Source: Caldicellulosiruptor kronotskyensis 2002
GTDB taxonomy: Bacteria; Bacillota; Thermoanaerobacteria; Caldicellulosiruptorales; Caldicellulosiruptoraceae
Assembly: GCF_000166775.1 (NCBI RefSeq)
Contig: NC_014720.1
Location: 1,079,501-1,143,500 of the forward strand
Direction: 5' to 3'
Length of the DNA: 64,000 nucleotides
The notes under the pieces were generated by a model, which did not search any database, was not told the origin of the DNA, and saw only the letters and a program-made list of their open reading frames with translations. Position numbers and translations under genes: made by a program. Below, in pieces: positions 19,132-26,928 of this stretch; positions within the stretch are counted from its first letter, which is position 1; each line of letters starts with the position of its first letter.

Positions 19132-19160
19132 GTATAACCAAAGCAATGGATGGCAAAAAT
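19132..19160 (+). promoter_or_regulatory. Sigma-F-like promoter in front of the SpoIIQ-like gene
   Basis: GTATA (19132-19136), a spacer of exactly 15 bases, then GGCAAAAAT (19152-19160). This fits the Bacillus forespore sigma-F pattern GYWTA-N15-GGNRNANHT at every specified position. The expected start of transcription is near 19167, just before AAGGAGG (19171-19177). Confidence 0.7.
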
Positions 19161-19184
19161 ACTTTTATAGAAGGAGGTGCGAAG

Positions 19185-20084
19185 GTGAACAAGAAAAACT
19201 GGAAAGAAAAACTTTTAGACTTTTTTGACACTAAAGGTTTTTATATTATCGTAGCTGTATGTCTGCTGGTAATAGGATTTTCGGTTTATACCATTGCCAC
19301 CACAGACTTTACAAGATACGAGGTAGAACAAAATCAAGAAAACAAACAGTCTTTAGACAGCAAGGTTAAACTTCCCGAGATACCTCAGTCACAGGCTAAT
19401 TCAACAGAGGTAACAAAACAGGATGATTTGAAAAAAGAGGGTTCTAGATCTATAAGTTCAAAAGAGAAAAGCGAAGATAATAAAAATAGTAGTAATTCAA
19501 ATTCTACTATCCGCCATACACGGTCAGGAAATTATTCTAAAAATAGTAATAATGAAAATAAAAGCTCTTCTGTCTTCTCTAAGAAACAAGATAACAAAAA
19601 GATGGATTCAAACATTAAGATTGGAACTAGTACCAGCCAGGATGATGTTGAGGTTATAAACCCTGTTGATTTTAGACCTATCTTTCCTACCATTGGGAAG
19701 GTAATAAGAGAGTTTTCCGACCAGTCGCTTGTATATTCAAAAACTCTTGATGAGTGGACAGAACACCCTGGAATTGACATAGAAGCTCAGGAAGGTAGCG
19801 ATGTAAAAGCTTGTTTTGACGGTACAGTTATTGATTTAGGAGAAGATCCTCTTTATGGCAAATATATTGTGATTGACCACGGAGATGGGTATATCTCAAA
19901 GTACTACAATCTCAAAGACTTAAATGATATTCAGATAGGAGACATTGTAAGGCAGGGAGAGAAAATAGGAGAGGTTGGAACAAGTTCTAACATAGAGTAT
20001 ATGGATCCGCCGCATCTTCATTTTGAGATAATTTACAATGGAGAAAATCAAAATCCTCTGAAATTTTTACCCAAAACAAATTAA
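19185..20084 (+). CDS. spoIIQ: SpoIIQ-like forespore membrane protein with LytM domain
   Basis: A 299 aa protein: a short N-terminus, one membrane helix (about residues 18-40), a long Ser/Asn/Lys-rich linker and a C-terminal LytM domain. In sporulating Firmicutes SpoIIQ is made in the forespore and binds SpoIIIAH in the mother cell during engulfment. Zinc ligands H194 and D198 (HPGID) and H279 (HLHFE) are present, with H277 too, but the usual YxHL His is Asn (YYNL, N242), so catalysis is doubtful. GTG 19185 follows AAGGAGGTG; a longer frame from 19083 would begin upstream of the predicted promoter. The sigma-F-like promoter supports the call, but other M23 membrane proteins look similar. Confidence 0.8.
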   Translation: MNKKNWKEKLLDFFDTKGFYIIVAVCLLVIGFSVYTIATTDFTRYEVEQNQENKQSLDSKVKLPEIPQSQANSTEVTKQDDLKKEGSRSISSKEKSEDNKNSSNSNSTIRHTRSGNYSKNSNNENKSSSVFSKKQDNKKMDSNIKIGTSTSQDDVEVINPVDFRPIFPTIGKVIREFSDQSLVYSKTLDEWTEHPGIDIEAQEGSDVKACFDGTVIDLGEDPLYGKYIVIDHGDGYISKYYNLKDLNDIQIGDIVRQGEKIGEVGTSSNIEYMDPPHLHFEIIYNGENQNPLKFLPKTN

Positions 20085-20091
20085 AAAATCG

Positions 20092-20128
20092 AAGGGGAAT
20101 GGGTAGTGTTTACAGGACCATTCCCCTT
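20092..20128. terminator. Bidirectional terminator between spoIIQ and the convergent glycosyltransferase
   Basis: Perfect 11-base stem: AAGGGGAATGG (20092-20102) with CCATTCCCCTT (20118-20128). The right arm encodes part of the C-terminal RGMVL of the reverse-strand gene. An A-run before and T/A-rich DNA after suit both directions. Confidence 0.8.
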
Positions 20129-21222
20129 ATAAATTCTGCAATGTCGAGTGACGAGTTAGGCTTTCCCAAAAACGAACAGGCAAGTTTCATATGCTCTAAA
20201 CGTTGGGGATTATTTAATATCTGACTAAATACTATATCAAAGTTTTCGGTATTTTTTACATATGCAGCTGCTCCATTGTTTATGAGATAAAAAGTGTTTC
20301 TTTCTTCTTGTCCAGGAATGGGCGATATCAATATCATGGGAAGTTTGCGGGACAGTGCTTCTGCACAAGTCAGTCCCCCAGGTTTTGTGATGAGAATATC
20401 ACTTATTGCCATGAGTTTGTCTATGAAATCAATAAACCCGTATACTATTATCTTTCTTCCAAAATCTTTTTGTTCCAAAGCATTTTTGAGGGCCTTGTTT
20501 TTCCCAGCTACCACAATTATTTGATAGTTTTCATCACATATTGAACACACTTTTTCAACTATCTCTTCTATATTACCAAGTCCTAAGCTACCGCCCATAA
20601 CAAGGATGGTAGGCTTATCTTCTAGGTTTAAATTTTTAATGACCTCTTTTTTGTCATATGTTTGAGCAAACGAAGGGTTAATAGGAATACCAAGTGGCAC
20701 TACTTTATCTTTTTGAGCACCTTTTTTTATCGCTTCATACACAAGGTTTTGATGATGAACAATAATATAATCGGCAAAATGGTTTATCCAGTATGGATGA
20801 ATAGTGAAATCAGTAACAATACTTATAATTGGCACATTTATATTACCTCTTTTTTTGAGTTGGGCAACCATGTCAACTGGTGATGGATGAGTACCAATTA
20901 CTATATCCGGCTTGAAATCTGAGATAATATTATAGAGTTTATAAAATGCGAAGTAGAACTTTTCATACAAAGCTCTACTCCATCTGGTTGGAGGTTCTTT
21001 GTCAGTAGAGTCATATACAAGACCATAAATAAATGGCACTGACTTGATTGCTTTTAAATACGTTCCCACGGCAAGCTTGTCAAGTATAGGACTTATAATT
21101 TTTAGTGTATCTACAATTTCAACATTTGAGTCAGGATATTTTTGTAAAATGGCAGTTTTCAATGCATTTGAAGCAGCAAAATGTCCACCGCCTGCGTCAA
21201 GGCTTAGTATCAAAACCTTCAT
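20110..21222 (-). CDS. Processive glycosyltransferase, MGDG synthase/UgtP-like (GT28)
   Basis: A 370 aa GT-B enzyme. The N-terminal LSLDAGGGHFAASNAL and the following segment belong to the MGDG synthase N-domain; the C-terminal part has MGGSLGLGNIEE and the donor-site signature ITKPGGLTCAEAL. Relatives add glucose or galactose to diacylglycerol to make membrane glycolipids and the lipoteichoic acid anchor. The start is ATG (21220-21222) behind GGGTGGAGG; a longer frame reaches 21246 but lacks a site. It interrupts the sporulation block on the opposite strand. Confidence 0.87.
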   Translation of the reverse strand: MKVLILSLDAGGGHFAASNALKTAILQKYPDSNVEIVDTLKIISPILDKLAVGTYLKAIKSVPFIYGLVYDSTDKEPPTRWSRALYEKFYFAFYKLYNIISDFKPDIVIGTHPSPVDMVAQLKKRGNINVPIISIVTDFTIHPYWINHFADYIIVHHQNLVYEAIKKGAQKDKVVPLGIPINPSFAQTYDKKEVIKNLNLEDKPTILVMGGSLGLGNIEEIVEKVCSICDENYQIIVVAGKNKALKNALEQKDFGRKIIVYGFIDFIDKLMAISDILITKPGGLTCAEALSRKLPMILISPIPGQEERNTFYLINNGAAAYVKNTENFDIVFSQILNNPQRLEHMKLACSFLGKPNSSLDIAEFIRGMVL

Positions 21223-21338
21223 TTGTTTTTTCCTCCACCCTTGCAAGTCTTTAAGTTTATTTTACCGCTAATTTTGAATAATAAAAATGAGCTTACAAAA
21301 AATAATTTTAGAAAAATTTATATTTGGGGGTTTGAAGC

Positions 21339-21896
21339 ATGAGTAAAATCTTAAAAAGATATTCATTTTTTCTCCTGCTTCTTTTTATAAGTTTTATCCT
21401 CAGCATTTATTCTGCAAAACTTATTTATGATATAAAAAGGTCAAGTTACGAAAAAATTGAGAAAAGACTTGAAAAGGCATTGGAAAGTACTGACAAAGAA
21501 GTTTTAAACCAATCTATTGAAACACAGAGTTCAACAAGCTACCAAAACAAAGATTTATATCTTTTGGCCAGAGTTATAAATGGTGAAGCAAGAGGAGAAC
21601 CTTATATAGGTCAGGTTGCAATCGGTGCTGTAATTATAAACAGAACAAAACACCCTGGATTTCCAAAGACAATCAGCGGTGTAATCTATCAGCCGGGTGC
21701 CTTTACTTGTGTATCTGACGGGCAGATTAACGCAAAACTTGAACCGACAGCTTTGAAAGCCGCAAGAGATGCGTTAAACGGTTGGGACCCGACAAACGGT
21801 TGTATATATTACTACAATCCTGCGAAGACGACAAATAAATGGATTTGGAGCAGAAAAGTTATGCTTGTCATTGGCAAGCACAGATTTGCAAAATAA
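21339..21896 (+). CDS. sleB: Spore cortex-lytic enzyme SleB-type hydrolase
   Basis: A 185 aa protein with an N-terminal membrane or signal segment (residues 8-27), a short charged linker, and a Hydrolase_2/SleB domain (about 70-185). ARVINGEARGEPYIGQVA carries the catalytic Glu, and VIINRTKHPGFP and YNPAKTTNKW are typical. SleB is a lytic transglycosylase acting on muramic-delta-lactam cortex during germination. It lacks the N-terminal peptidoglycan-binding domain of Bacillus SleB, so CwlJ-like or general wall hydrolase roles are possible. ypeB follows directly, the normal partner. Confidence 0.87.
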   Translation: MSKILKRYSFFLLLLFISFILSIYSAKLIYDIKRSSYEKIEKRLEKALESTDKEVLNQSIETQSSTSYQNKDLYLLARVINGEARGEPYIGQVAIGAVIINRTKHPGFPKTISGVIYQPGAFTCVSDGQINAKLEPTALKAARDALNGWDPTNGCIYYYNPAKTTNKWIWSRKVMLVIGKHRFAK

Positions 21897-21925
21897 AATC
21901 AATAAACTAAAGAGGTGAGATTATC

Positions 21926-23326
21926 TTGAGTATTTTAGGTGGCTATAAAGAACTTAGGGAAAGACTAAAAAGTGTAAGACTTTGGAGTGTGATGGCTATT
22001 ACGCTTGGTATTTTGGTGATTGTAGCGCTTTGGGGAGTAAATCAGTATAGAGGCAAAGCAAACTACCATAACTATCTTACCAATATGTGGCACAGAGCAT
22101 TTTTCGACATGGTAGGCTATGTTCAAAACATCCAATCACTTCTTTCAAAAGCTGAAGTGTCAGGCGATGACAGGCAAAGGGCAATATTATATACCGAGGT
22201 GTGGCGAAACGCTTTTGCAGCGCAGGAGAACCTTTCTCAGCTTCCTATTGAGAACAATGTTGCACTTGAAAAAACAGCAAAGTATCTTACTCAGGTTGGA
22301 GACCTCAGTTTTTCACTTTCAAAACAGCTTATGAGCGGCAAAAAGGAGACATTGCTTCAGCAAAAGCAGCTCAAAAAACTTCGAGCGTATGCAGATAAAC
22401 TCAGTAACAACCTAAATGAGCTTGCAATTGAGATAAGTCAGGGAAGGCTGAGATGGGGCGAGGTCAGAGTAGTTGGAACGTCAAAGCTCAAGAGGATATC
22501 TCAGAATGTTACAAGCAGCAGGATGCTGGCAGTTGAGGCAGGGTTTAAAGACTATCCAACTTTAATATATGACGGACCTTTTTCTGATCATATCAGCCGC
22601 CAGACCCCAAAAGGGCTTCCAGAAAAACTTATAAGTAAAGAACAAGCCAAAAAGATTGCGCTTGACTTTTTAAATCTTAAAAGATCTGATATAGTCAATT
22701 ATTTAGGACTTTCAGGAGATAGAATCAAGGTTTATACTTTTGAGATAACTCCTGACAGAAGAATTCGCGACAGGACAATCACAATAGCTATTTCTAAAAA
22801 AGGCGGCAAAGTAATTTGGATGATTGACAACAGGGCTTCCTCTTCCCCAAAAATAGGTGTTGCAAAAGCAAAGGAAAATGCTAAAAAGTTTTTAATTGAA
22901 AAAGGTTTTGCTAACATGATTGACACCTTTTATCTAAAACAGGACAACACTGCCCTGATAAATTATATTCCTCTGCAAAATGGTGTTAAGATATATCCCG
23001 ATATGGTGAAAGTTAGAGTTGCTCTTGACACAGGGCAAATAGTAGGGTTTGATGCAACAGCATATTATATGTCTCACACTTCAAGGAATATTCCTAAACC
23101 TGCAATATCTGAAAGGCAAGCAAGAAATTTTATTAGCAAAAATTTTGATGTGCAAAGCGTATCCCTTGCTATAATTCCACTTGATTCTGGAAAAGAAGTC
23201 TTCACATATGAATTTTTAGGCAAATACGATGGCAAATATTTTGCTGATTATATAAATGCAATCACTGGAAAGGAAGAAAATATCTTGGAGATAATTAAAG
23301 ACCCTAATGGCATTTTATCAATGTAA
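21926..23326 (+). CDS. ypeB: Germination protein YpeB
   Basis: A 466 aa protein with one N-terminal membrane helix (about 18-38), a helical region, and a C-terminal part with repeated PepSY-like units (KEQAKKIALDFLNL, AKENAKKFLIEKGF, ERQARNFISKNF). YpeB is needed for SleB localisation and stability in spores, and the sleB-ypeB order supports this. It starts at TTG 21926 behind AGAGGTGAG. The length is normal for the family. Confidence 0.92.
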   Translation: MSILGGYKELRERLKSVRLWSVMAITLGILVIVALWGVNQYRGKANYHNYLTNMWHRAFFDMVGYVQNIQSLLSKAEVSGDDRQRAILYTEVWRNAFAAQENLSQLPIENNVALEKTAKYLTQVGDLSFSLSKQLMSGKKETLLQQKQLKKLRAYADKLSNNLNELAIEISQGRLRWGEVRVVGTSKLKRISQNVTSSRMLAVEAGFKDYPTLIYDGPFSDHISRQTPKGLPEKLISKEQAKKIALDFLNLKRSDIVNYLGLSGDRIKVYTFEITPDRRIRDRTITIAISKKGGKVIWMIDNRASSSPKIGVAKAKENAKKFLIEKGFANMIDTFYLKQDNTALINYIPLQNGVKIYPDMVKVRVALDTGQIVGFDATAYYMSHTSRNIPKPAISERQARNFISKNFDVQSVSLAIIPLDSGKEVFTYEFLGKYDGKYFADYINAITGKEENILEIIKDPNGILSM

Positions 23327-23370
23327 GCAAATGGATAATAAATTGAATAGTTTTTGAACAAACTAAGATA

Positions 23371-23388
23371 TGCGGTGAAAAAGCCGCA
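23371..23388 (+). promoter_or_regulatory. Small hairpin next to the SASP ribosome binding site
   Basis: TGCGG (23371-23375) pairs with CCGCA (23384-23388), and the AAGGGGGG site starts right after it. The hairpin could position or shield the ribosome binding site. No function can be claimed from sequence alone. Confidence 0.3.
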
Positions 23389-23403
23389 AGGGGGGCGATT
23401 GGC

Positions 23404-23577
23404 TTGGCAAGGCAAAAGATTATGTCAGAGGAGCTTAAAATGGAGATAGCAAAAGAACTTGGAGTGTACGATGTAGTTTCTAAGTACGGTTGGGGAGAAG
23501 TAAAATCGCGCGACTGTGGTAACATCGTCAGAAAAGCTATTGAGATGGCAGAAAAAGCCTTGAAAGAAAAGCAATAA
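23404..23577 (+). CDS. Alpha/beta-type small acid-soluble spore protein
   Basis: A 57 aa protein starting at TTG 23404, 8 bases behind AAGGGGGG. The sequence ELKMEIAKELGVYDVV followed by GWGEVKSRDCGNIVRKAI fits the two conserved blocks of alpha/beta SASPs, the DNA-binding proteins that protect spore DNA and are later degraded by GPR. EIAKELG corresponds to the GPR cleavage region. It differs from the usual pattern in having RDCG (with a Cys) where most have R-x-x-G-x-x-GG, and it is rather short. gpr is the next gene. Confidence 0.85.
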   Translation: MARQKIMSEELKMEIAKELGVYDVVSKYGWGEVKSRDCGNIVRKAIEMAEKALKEKQ

Positions 23578-23596
23578 CCCCCCTGAAAATAAAAAG

Positions 23597-23634
23597 AGGG
23601 GGCTGCAAGAGTATAATCTTGCAGTTCCCTTTTA
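23597..23634 (+). terminator. Rho-independent terminator after the SASP gene
   Basis: CTGCAAGA (23603-23610) pairs with TCTTGCAG (23617-23624), extended by GGG/CCC flanks, then TTTT. It separates the SASP gene from gpr. Confidence 0.87.
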
Positions 23635-23717
23635 ACATACATTTTTGGTTAAATGAGCTCAAAAGTGAAAACAATAATTTGTAAGAAGAAGTTTCAAAGG
23701 AAAGGTGGGAAATAAAA

Positions 23718-24701
23718 ATGTTTAAAATTCAAACAGACCTTGCCCTTGAAACAAGAGAACTTGTCCAAAAAGGGCTTGGAAGAGAGATAGAAGGTGTTGA
23801 GGTTGAAGAGAGAAAAGAGTTTGACGATAAAATTAAAATCACTAAGGTCAAGATTAACTCTATAAAAGGTGAAGCAATCTTGCAAAAGCCTATGGGCAAT
23901 TATATCACAATCGAAGCTGATGGATTGCGCGATGAAGATTTTGAGGTCCAGGAACAAGTATCAAAGATACTGGCAAACGAGCTTGAAAGCTTGATAAATG
24001 TGTCGCAAAAATCTACCGTGCTTGTTGTTGGACTTGGTAACTGGAATGTTACGCCCGACTCTTTAGGACCAAAAGTTGTCTCAAAGGTATTGATTACACG
24101 TCATTTGTTTGAGTTTGTGCCAGAAAAGATAAAAGATAGGCGAATACGTTCTGTTTGCGCGATATCGCCAGGTGTTCTGGGCATAACTGGAATCGAGACC
24201 AGCGAAATAATAGGCGGTATAGTTCAGAGAATACATCCTGATTTAATAATTGCAATTGACGCACTTGCTTCAAGAAGGCTTGAGAGGATATCAACTGCTA
24301 TCCAGATAGCAGATACGGGTATTGTTCCTGGATCAGGTATTGGAAATGAACGAAAAGGTATCACAAAAGAAACAGTTGGTGTGCCTGTTGTGGCAATTGG
24401 TGTTCCTATGGTGGTTGATGCAGCAATTATTGCAAATGATGCCATAGACCTTCTACTCGAAAGACTAAAAAATGAAACGGATAGGTCATCGCCGCTTTAT
24501 ATGCTTTTAGAGAGTATTCCTGATGAGGACAGATTTAATCTTATCAAAGAGGTTATATTCCCTTACTATGGGAATCTCTTTGTAACGCCGAAAGACATTG
24601 ACAGGATTGTTGAAAATATTTCGACTGTGATAGCCGATGGAATAAATAAGGCAATTCATCCGGAGGTAAAAGAGAATGAAGAGTATAGATATGTGAATTG
24701 A
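23718..24701 (+). CDS. gpr: Germination protease GPR
   Basis: A 327 aa aspartic-type protease that degrades SASPs during germination. Family features: QTDLALETRE at the N-terminus, VVGLGNWNVTPDSLGPKVV, and VCAISPGVLGITGIETSEI. The start is ATG 23718 behind AAAGGTGGG; no start codon exists between it and an in-frame TAA at 23682. This leaves only three or four residues before the TDLA block, whereas Bacillus GPR has a longer propeptide. spoIIP follows, as in Bacillus. Confidence 0.93.
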   Translation: MFKIQTDLALETRELVQKGLGREIEGVEVEERKEFDDKIKITKVKINSIKGEAILQKPMGNYITIEADGLRDEDFEVQEQVSKILANELESLINVSQKSTVLVVGLGNWNVTPDSLGPKVVSKVLITRHLFEFVPEKIKDRRIRSVCAISPGVLGITGIETSEIIGGIVQRIHPDLIIAIDALASRRLERISTAIQIADTGIVPGSGIGNERKGITKETVGVPVVAIGVPMVVDAAIIANDAIDLLLERLKNETDRSSPLYMLLESIPDEDRFNLIKEVIFPYYGNLFVTPKDIDRIVENISTVIADGINKAIHPEVKENEEYRYVN

Positions 24702-24790
24702 GTGAGTTGTAATAAAAGGGAGGCTTGAAGAATAAGAATTTTAAAAAGAAAGTTTTTAAATAACATCAAGAGTTTTAAAAGGAGTTTTTA

Positions 24791-24799
24791 ATGATTTAA
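24791..24799 (+). other. Two-codon upstream ORF (Met-Ile-stop) before spoIIP
   Basis: ATG ATT TAA at 24791-24799 sits 6 bases behind AAGGAG (24779-24784), an ideal spacing, and ends one base before the spoIIP ATG at 24801, which is 16 bases from the same site. This layout would favour termination and reinitiation. It could be accidental. Confidence 0.4.
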
Positions 24800-24800
24800 A

Positions 24801-25934
24801 ATGGTTAAGGTTGTTGATTTTAAAAAGGTAGTATTGGTAACTACTATACTTTTTGTGGTTGGTGTTGGCTTTTTAGTTGAAAGATTAATCTTTTTAAATC
24901 AAGCAGCAACAGCTCTGCTTTTCAGGTATTCAAAAGAGATTATTTCGTTTAATATACCAATTTTTTCTGACCATTTTGCAAACAAGATTTTTAAGATTGA
25001 AAATACAGTAAGGTTTTCTTATCCGATGTTTGCTGCAACAAACTTTCAAGAGGTTGAAGGTGTACCTTTATATGAAGACGATGCTATTGTGATAGATTAT
25101 AACCAGCAGACCCAAGAAGATAAGAAAAATGTTCAATCAGAAAGCCAGAATGAGAATATCGAATTTCAGAAATACTTTACAAATAGTACTCAAAAAGTTG
25201 GGACCTGCAATAACATAGAGATTATGAATCAGACAGATTATAAAATTGATGCTAATATCCTTTTGAAGACAAACTTCAAAATTTTCAATGGAAAAAAACC
25301 GTCCATTTTAATTTACCATACTCACACAACAGAAAGCTACAATTCTTTTTCTCAAAACCTTGTATACACTCCTGGCACAACAGACAGAACACTTGACTTT
25401 AACTACAACGTTGTGAGAGTAGGGGAGGAGTTAAAAAGAATCTTAGAAAAACAATATGGTTATAAGGTTTATCACAGCAAAGATGTAAATGATTATCCAG
25501 AATACAAGGGTTCTTATTCGCGGTCATTGAAGGTAATAGAGAAATATAAAAGTAAACATCCTGATATAAAAGTCTTTATAGATTTACACAGAGATGCTAT
25601 TGGAAATGGTTCAAAAAAAGTAAAGGTTTCAACAGTTGCGTTTGGATATGAGGTTGCAAAGGTAATGCTTGTTGTAGGGACAGACAAGCTTGGGCTTTAT
25701 CATCCTTTTTGGCGACAGAACCTTCTGTTTGCTGTGCATCTTCAAAAAAATCTCAACAAAATATGCCCTCAGATTACAAGACCTATAAACCTCTCTGCTG
25801 CACGATACAATCAACATGTATCACCATATGCTATAATCATTGAAATTGGTAGCAATGGGAATACCTTAGAAGAAGCCTTAAGGAGTTGCCAGATTGTTGC
25901 AAAGGCATTGGATGATACTATCATGGGAAGGTGA
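24801..25934 (+). CDS. spoIIP: Stage II sporulation protein P
   Basis: Membrane-anchored amidase/endopeptidase that degrades septal peptidoglycan during engulfment with SpoIID and SpoIIM. It has one N-terminal membrane helix (about residues 10-30), a variable linker and the SpoIIP domain. Key residues are in IYHTHTTESYN, FIDLHRDAIG and IIEIGSNGNTLEEA, consistent with the zinc amidase fold. The 377 aa length is normal. Its only credible start is ATG 24801, oddly far (16 bases) from the ribosome binding site. Confidence 0.93.
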   Translation: MVKVVDFKKVVLVTTILFVVGVGFLVERLIFLNQAATALLFRYSKEIISFNIPIFSDHFANKIFKIENTVRFSYPMFAATNFQEVEGVPLYEDDAIVIDYNQQTQEDKKNVQSESQNENIEFQKYFTNSTQKVGTCNNIEIMNQTDYKIDANILLKTNFKIFNGKKPSILIYHTHTTESYNSFSQNLVYTPGTTDRTLDFNYNVVRVGEELKRILEKQYGYKVYHSKDVNDYPEYKGSYSRSLKVIEKYKSKHPDIKVFIDLHRDAIGNGSKKVKVSTVAFGYEVAKVMLVVGTDKLGLYHPFWRQNLLFAVHLQKNLNKICPQITRPINLSAARYNQHVSPYAIIIEIGSNGNTLEEALRSCQIVAKALDDTIMGR

Positions 25935-26257
25935 GTTTTGGTTTGAGAAAAAGCAGATACAAAAGATATTGTGAATATAAAAATTTTATCAGAAGAATAA
26001 GAAGAGGCCTAATTTTGATATTTGTTATCTTTTTAATCATGATTTTCATTGTTGAGATAAGCAAGCAAAAGATGTTGCCACACGACGAGTACATTCTCAA
26101 AATACTTTTTAGCTATGACAGTATAAATTTAAAGTTTGCAGGTGGAAGATTTTCAGTCAAATTTAGCAAAAATTTGCTCAACCACTTTTATAAAAAGACA
26201 AACTTTATCATTTTTAAATCAAAGGGGTATCTATTTTCTTTGGTAGGGAATAATTAA
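25931..26257 (+). CDS. Small basic membrane protein between spoIIP and spoIIM, unknown
   Basis: A 108 aa protein with a very basic N-terminus (many Arg, Lys, Tyr), one membrane helix (about residues 27-46) and a basic outside tail. It overlaps the spoIIP stop by four bases (GTGA); an alternative TTG at 25943 has better spacing from GGTGAG. I recognise no family. The tight coupling to spoIIP suggests coordinated expression in sporulation, but the function is unknown. Confidence 0.7.
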   Translation: MSFGLRKSRYKRYCEYKNFIRRIRRGLILIFVIFLIMIFIVEISKQKMLPHDEYILKILFSYDSINLKFAGGRFSVKFSKNLLNHFYKKTNFIIFKSKGYLFSLVGNN

Positions 26258-26309
26258 AAAAAGATTAACATATCATTTTACTATAAAATTTGCAAAAGAG
26301 AAGATAACA

Positions 26310-26873
26310 ATGAAGACAAAAATAAAACTTTTAATTGTATCTATTTCTGTTTTATATCTTCTTAGTATGTTTTTTGGCATAAGATTTTTCTTGGGAATGA
26401 ACGCAAATCAGAAAAGGCAGCTTTCTGACTTTGTGGTAATTTCAATAAATATGGCAAAACAAGGAAACAAAGACTATTGGAAAAATGTTTTGATTTTCTC
26501 ATTAGGAGTAATACTGTTTTGTCTTTGCATATGGGGGCTTTCTAACCTTCATAGATACATGCAGCTTTTGAATATAGGAATTGTAGTATTTAAAGGGTTT
26601 TCATTTGGGCTTGCTACTGCTGTCTTTTTTTACGTGTACAAGATAAAAGGGTTTGCATTCTTTTTGTCGTATATACTATTAAAGGAATTGATTGTTTTTA
26701 TATTTTTGATTATACTTATTCTGTATTCATTTATAATGTTATTCTTTAAAAACAAAATGGCAAGAACAGACAAAAGCTCATTTGCAATTATTGGAATGAT
26801 TATAATATTTTTAATGTGCGGGATACTGGTGATTGACAACATGGTAGCAAAACTTGCTTGCAGGTTAATATAA
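26310..26873 (+). CDS. spoIIM: Stage II sporulation protein M (SpoIIM-like)
   Basis: A 187 aa protein with five predicted membrane helices. The size, helix pattern and central Gly-rich helix (FKGFSFGLATAVFF) fit SpoIIM, the membrane scaffold of the SpoIIDMP engulfment complex. The position immediately before xerD and near spoIIP matches the spoIIM-xerD order of Firmicutes, which is the stronger part of the evidence because the sequence is weakly conserved. The ribosome binding site is poor (AGAGAAG). Confidence 0.75.
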   Translation: MKTKIKLLIVSISVLYLLSMFFGIRFFLGMNANQKRQLSDFVVISINMAKQGNKDYWKNVLIFSLGVILFCLCIWGLSNLHRYMQLLNIGIVVFKGFSFGLATAVFFYVYKIKGFAFFLSYILLKELIVFIFLIILILYSFIMLFFKNKMARTDKSSFAIIGMIIIFLMCGILVIDNMVAKLACRLI

Positions 26874-26928
26874 GATTGATATAAGCTGGCAGGAATTTAT
26901 TTATAGATATAAGGGGATTTGGGTATAG

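Noticed and set aside
23345..23373. Possible sigma-G promoter before the SASP gene (GAATA-N17-GATATGC)
   Set aside because: The -10 mismatches the CATNNTA pattern in three fixed positions.
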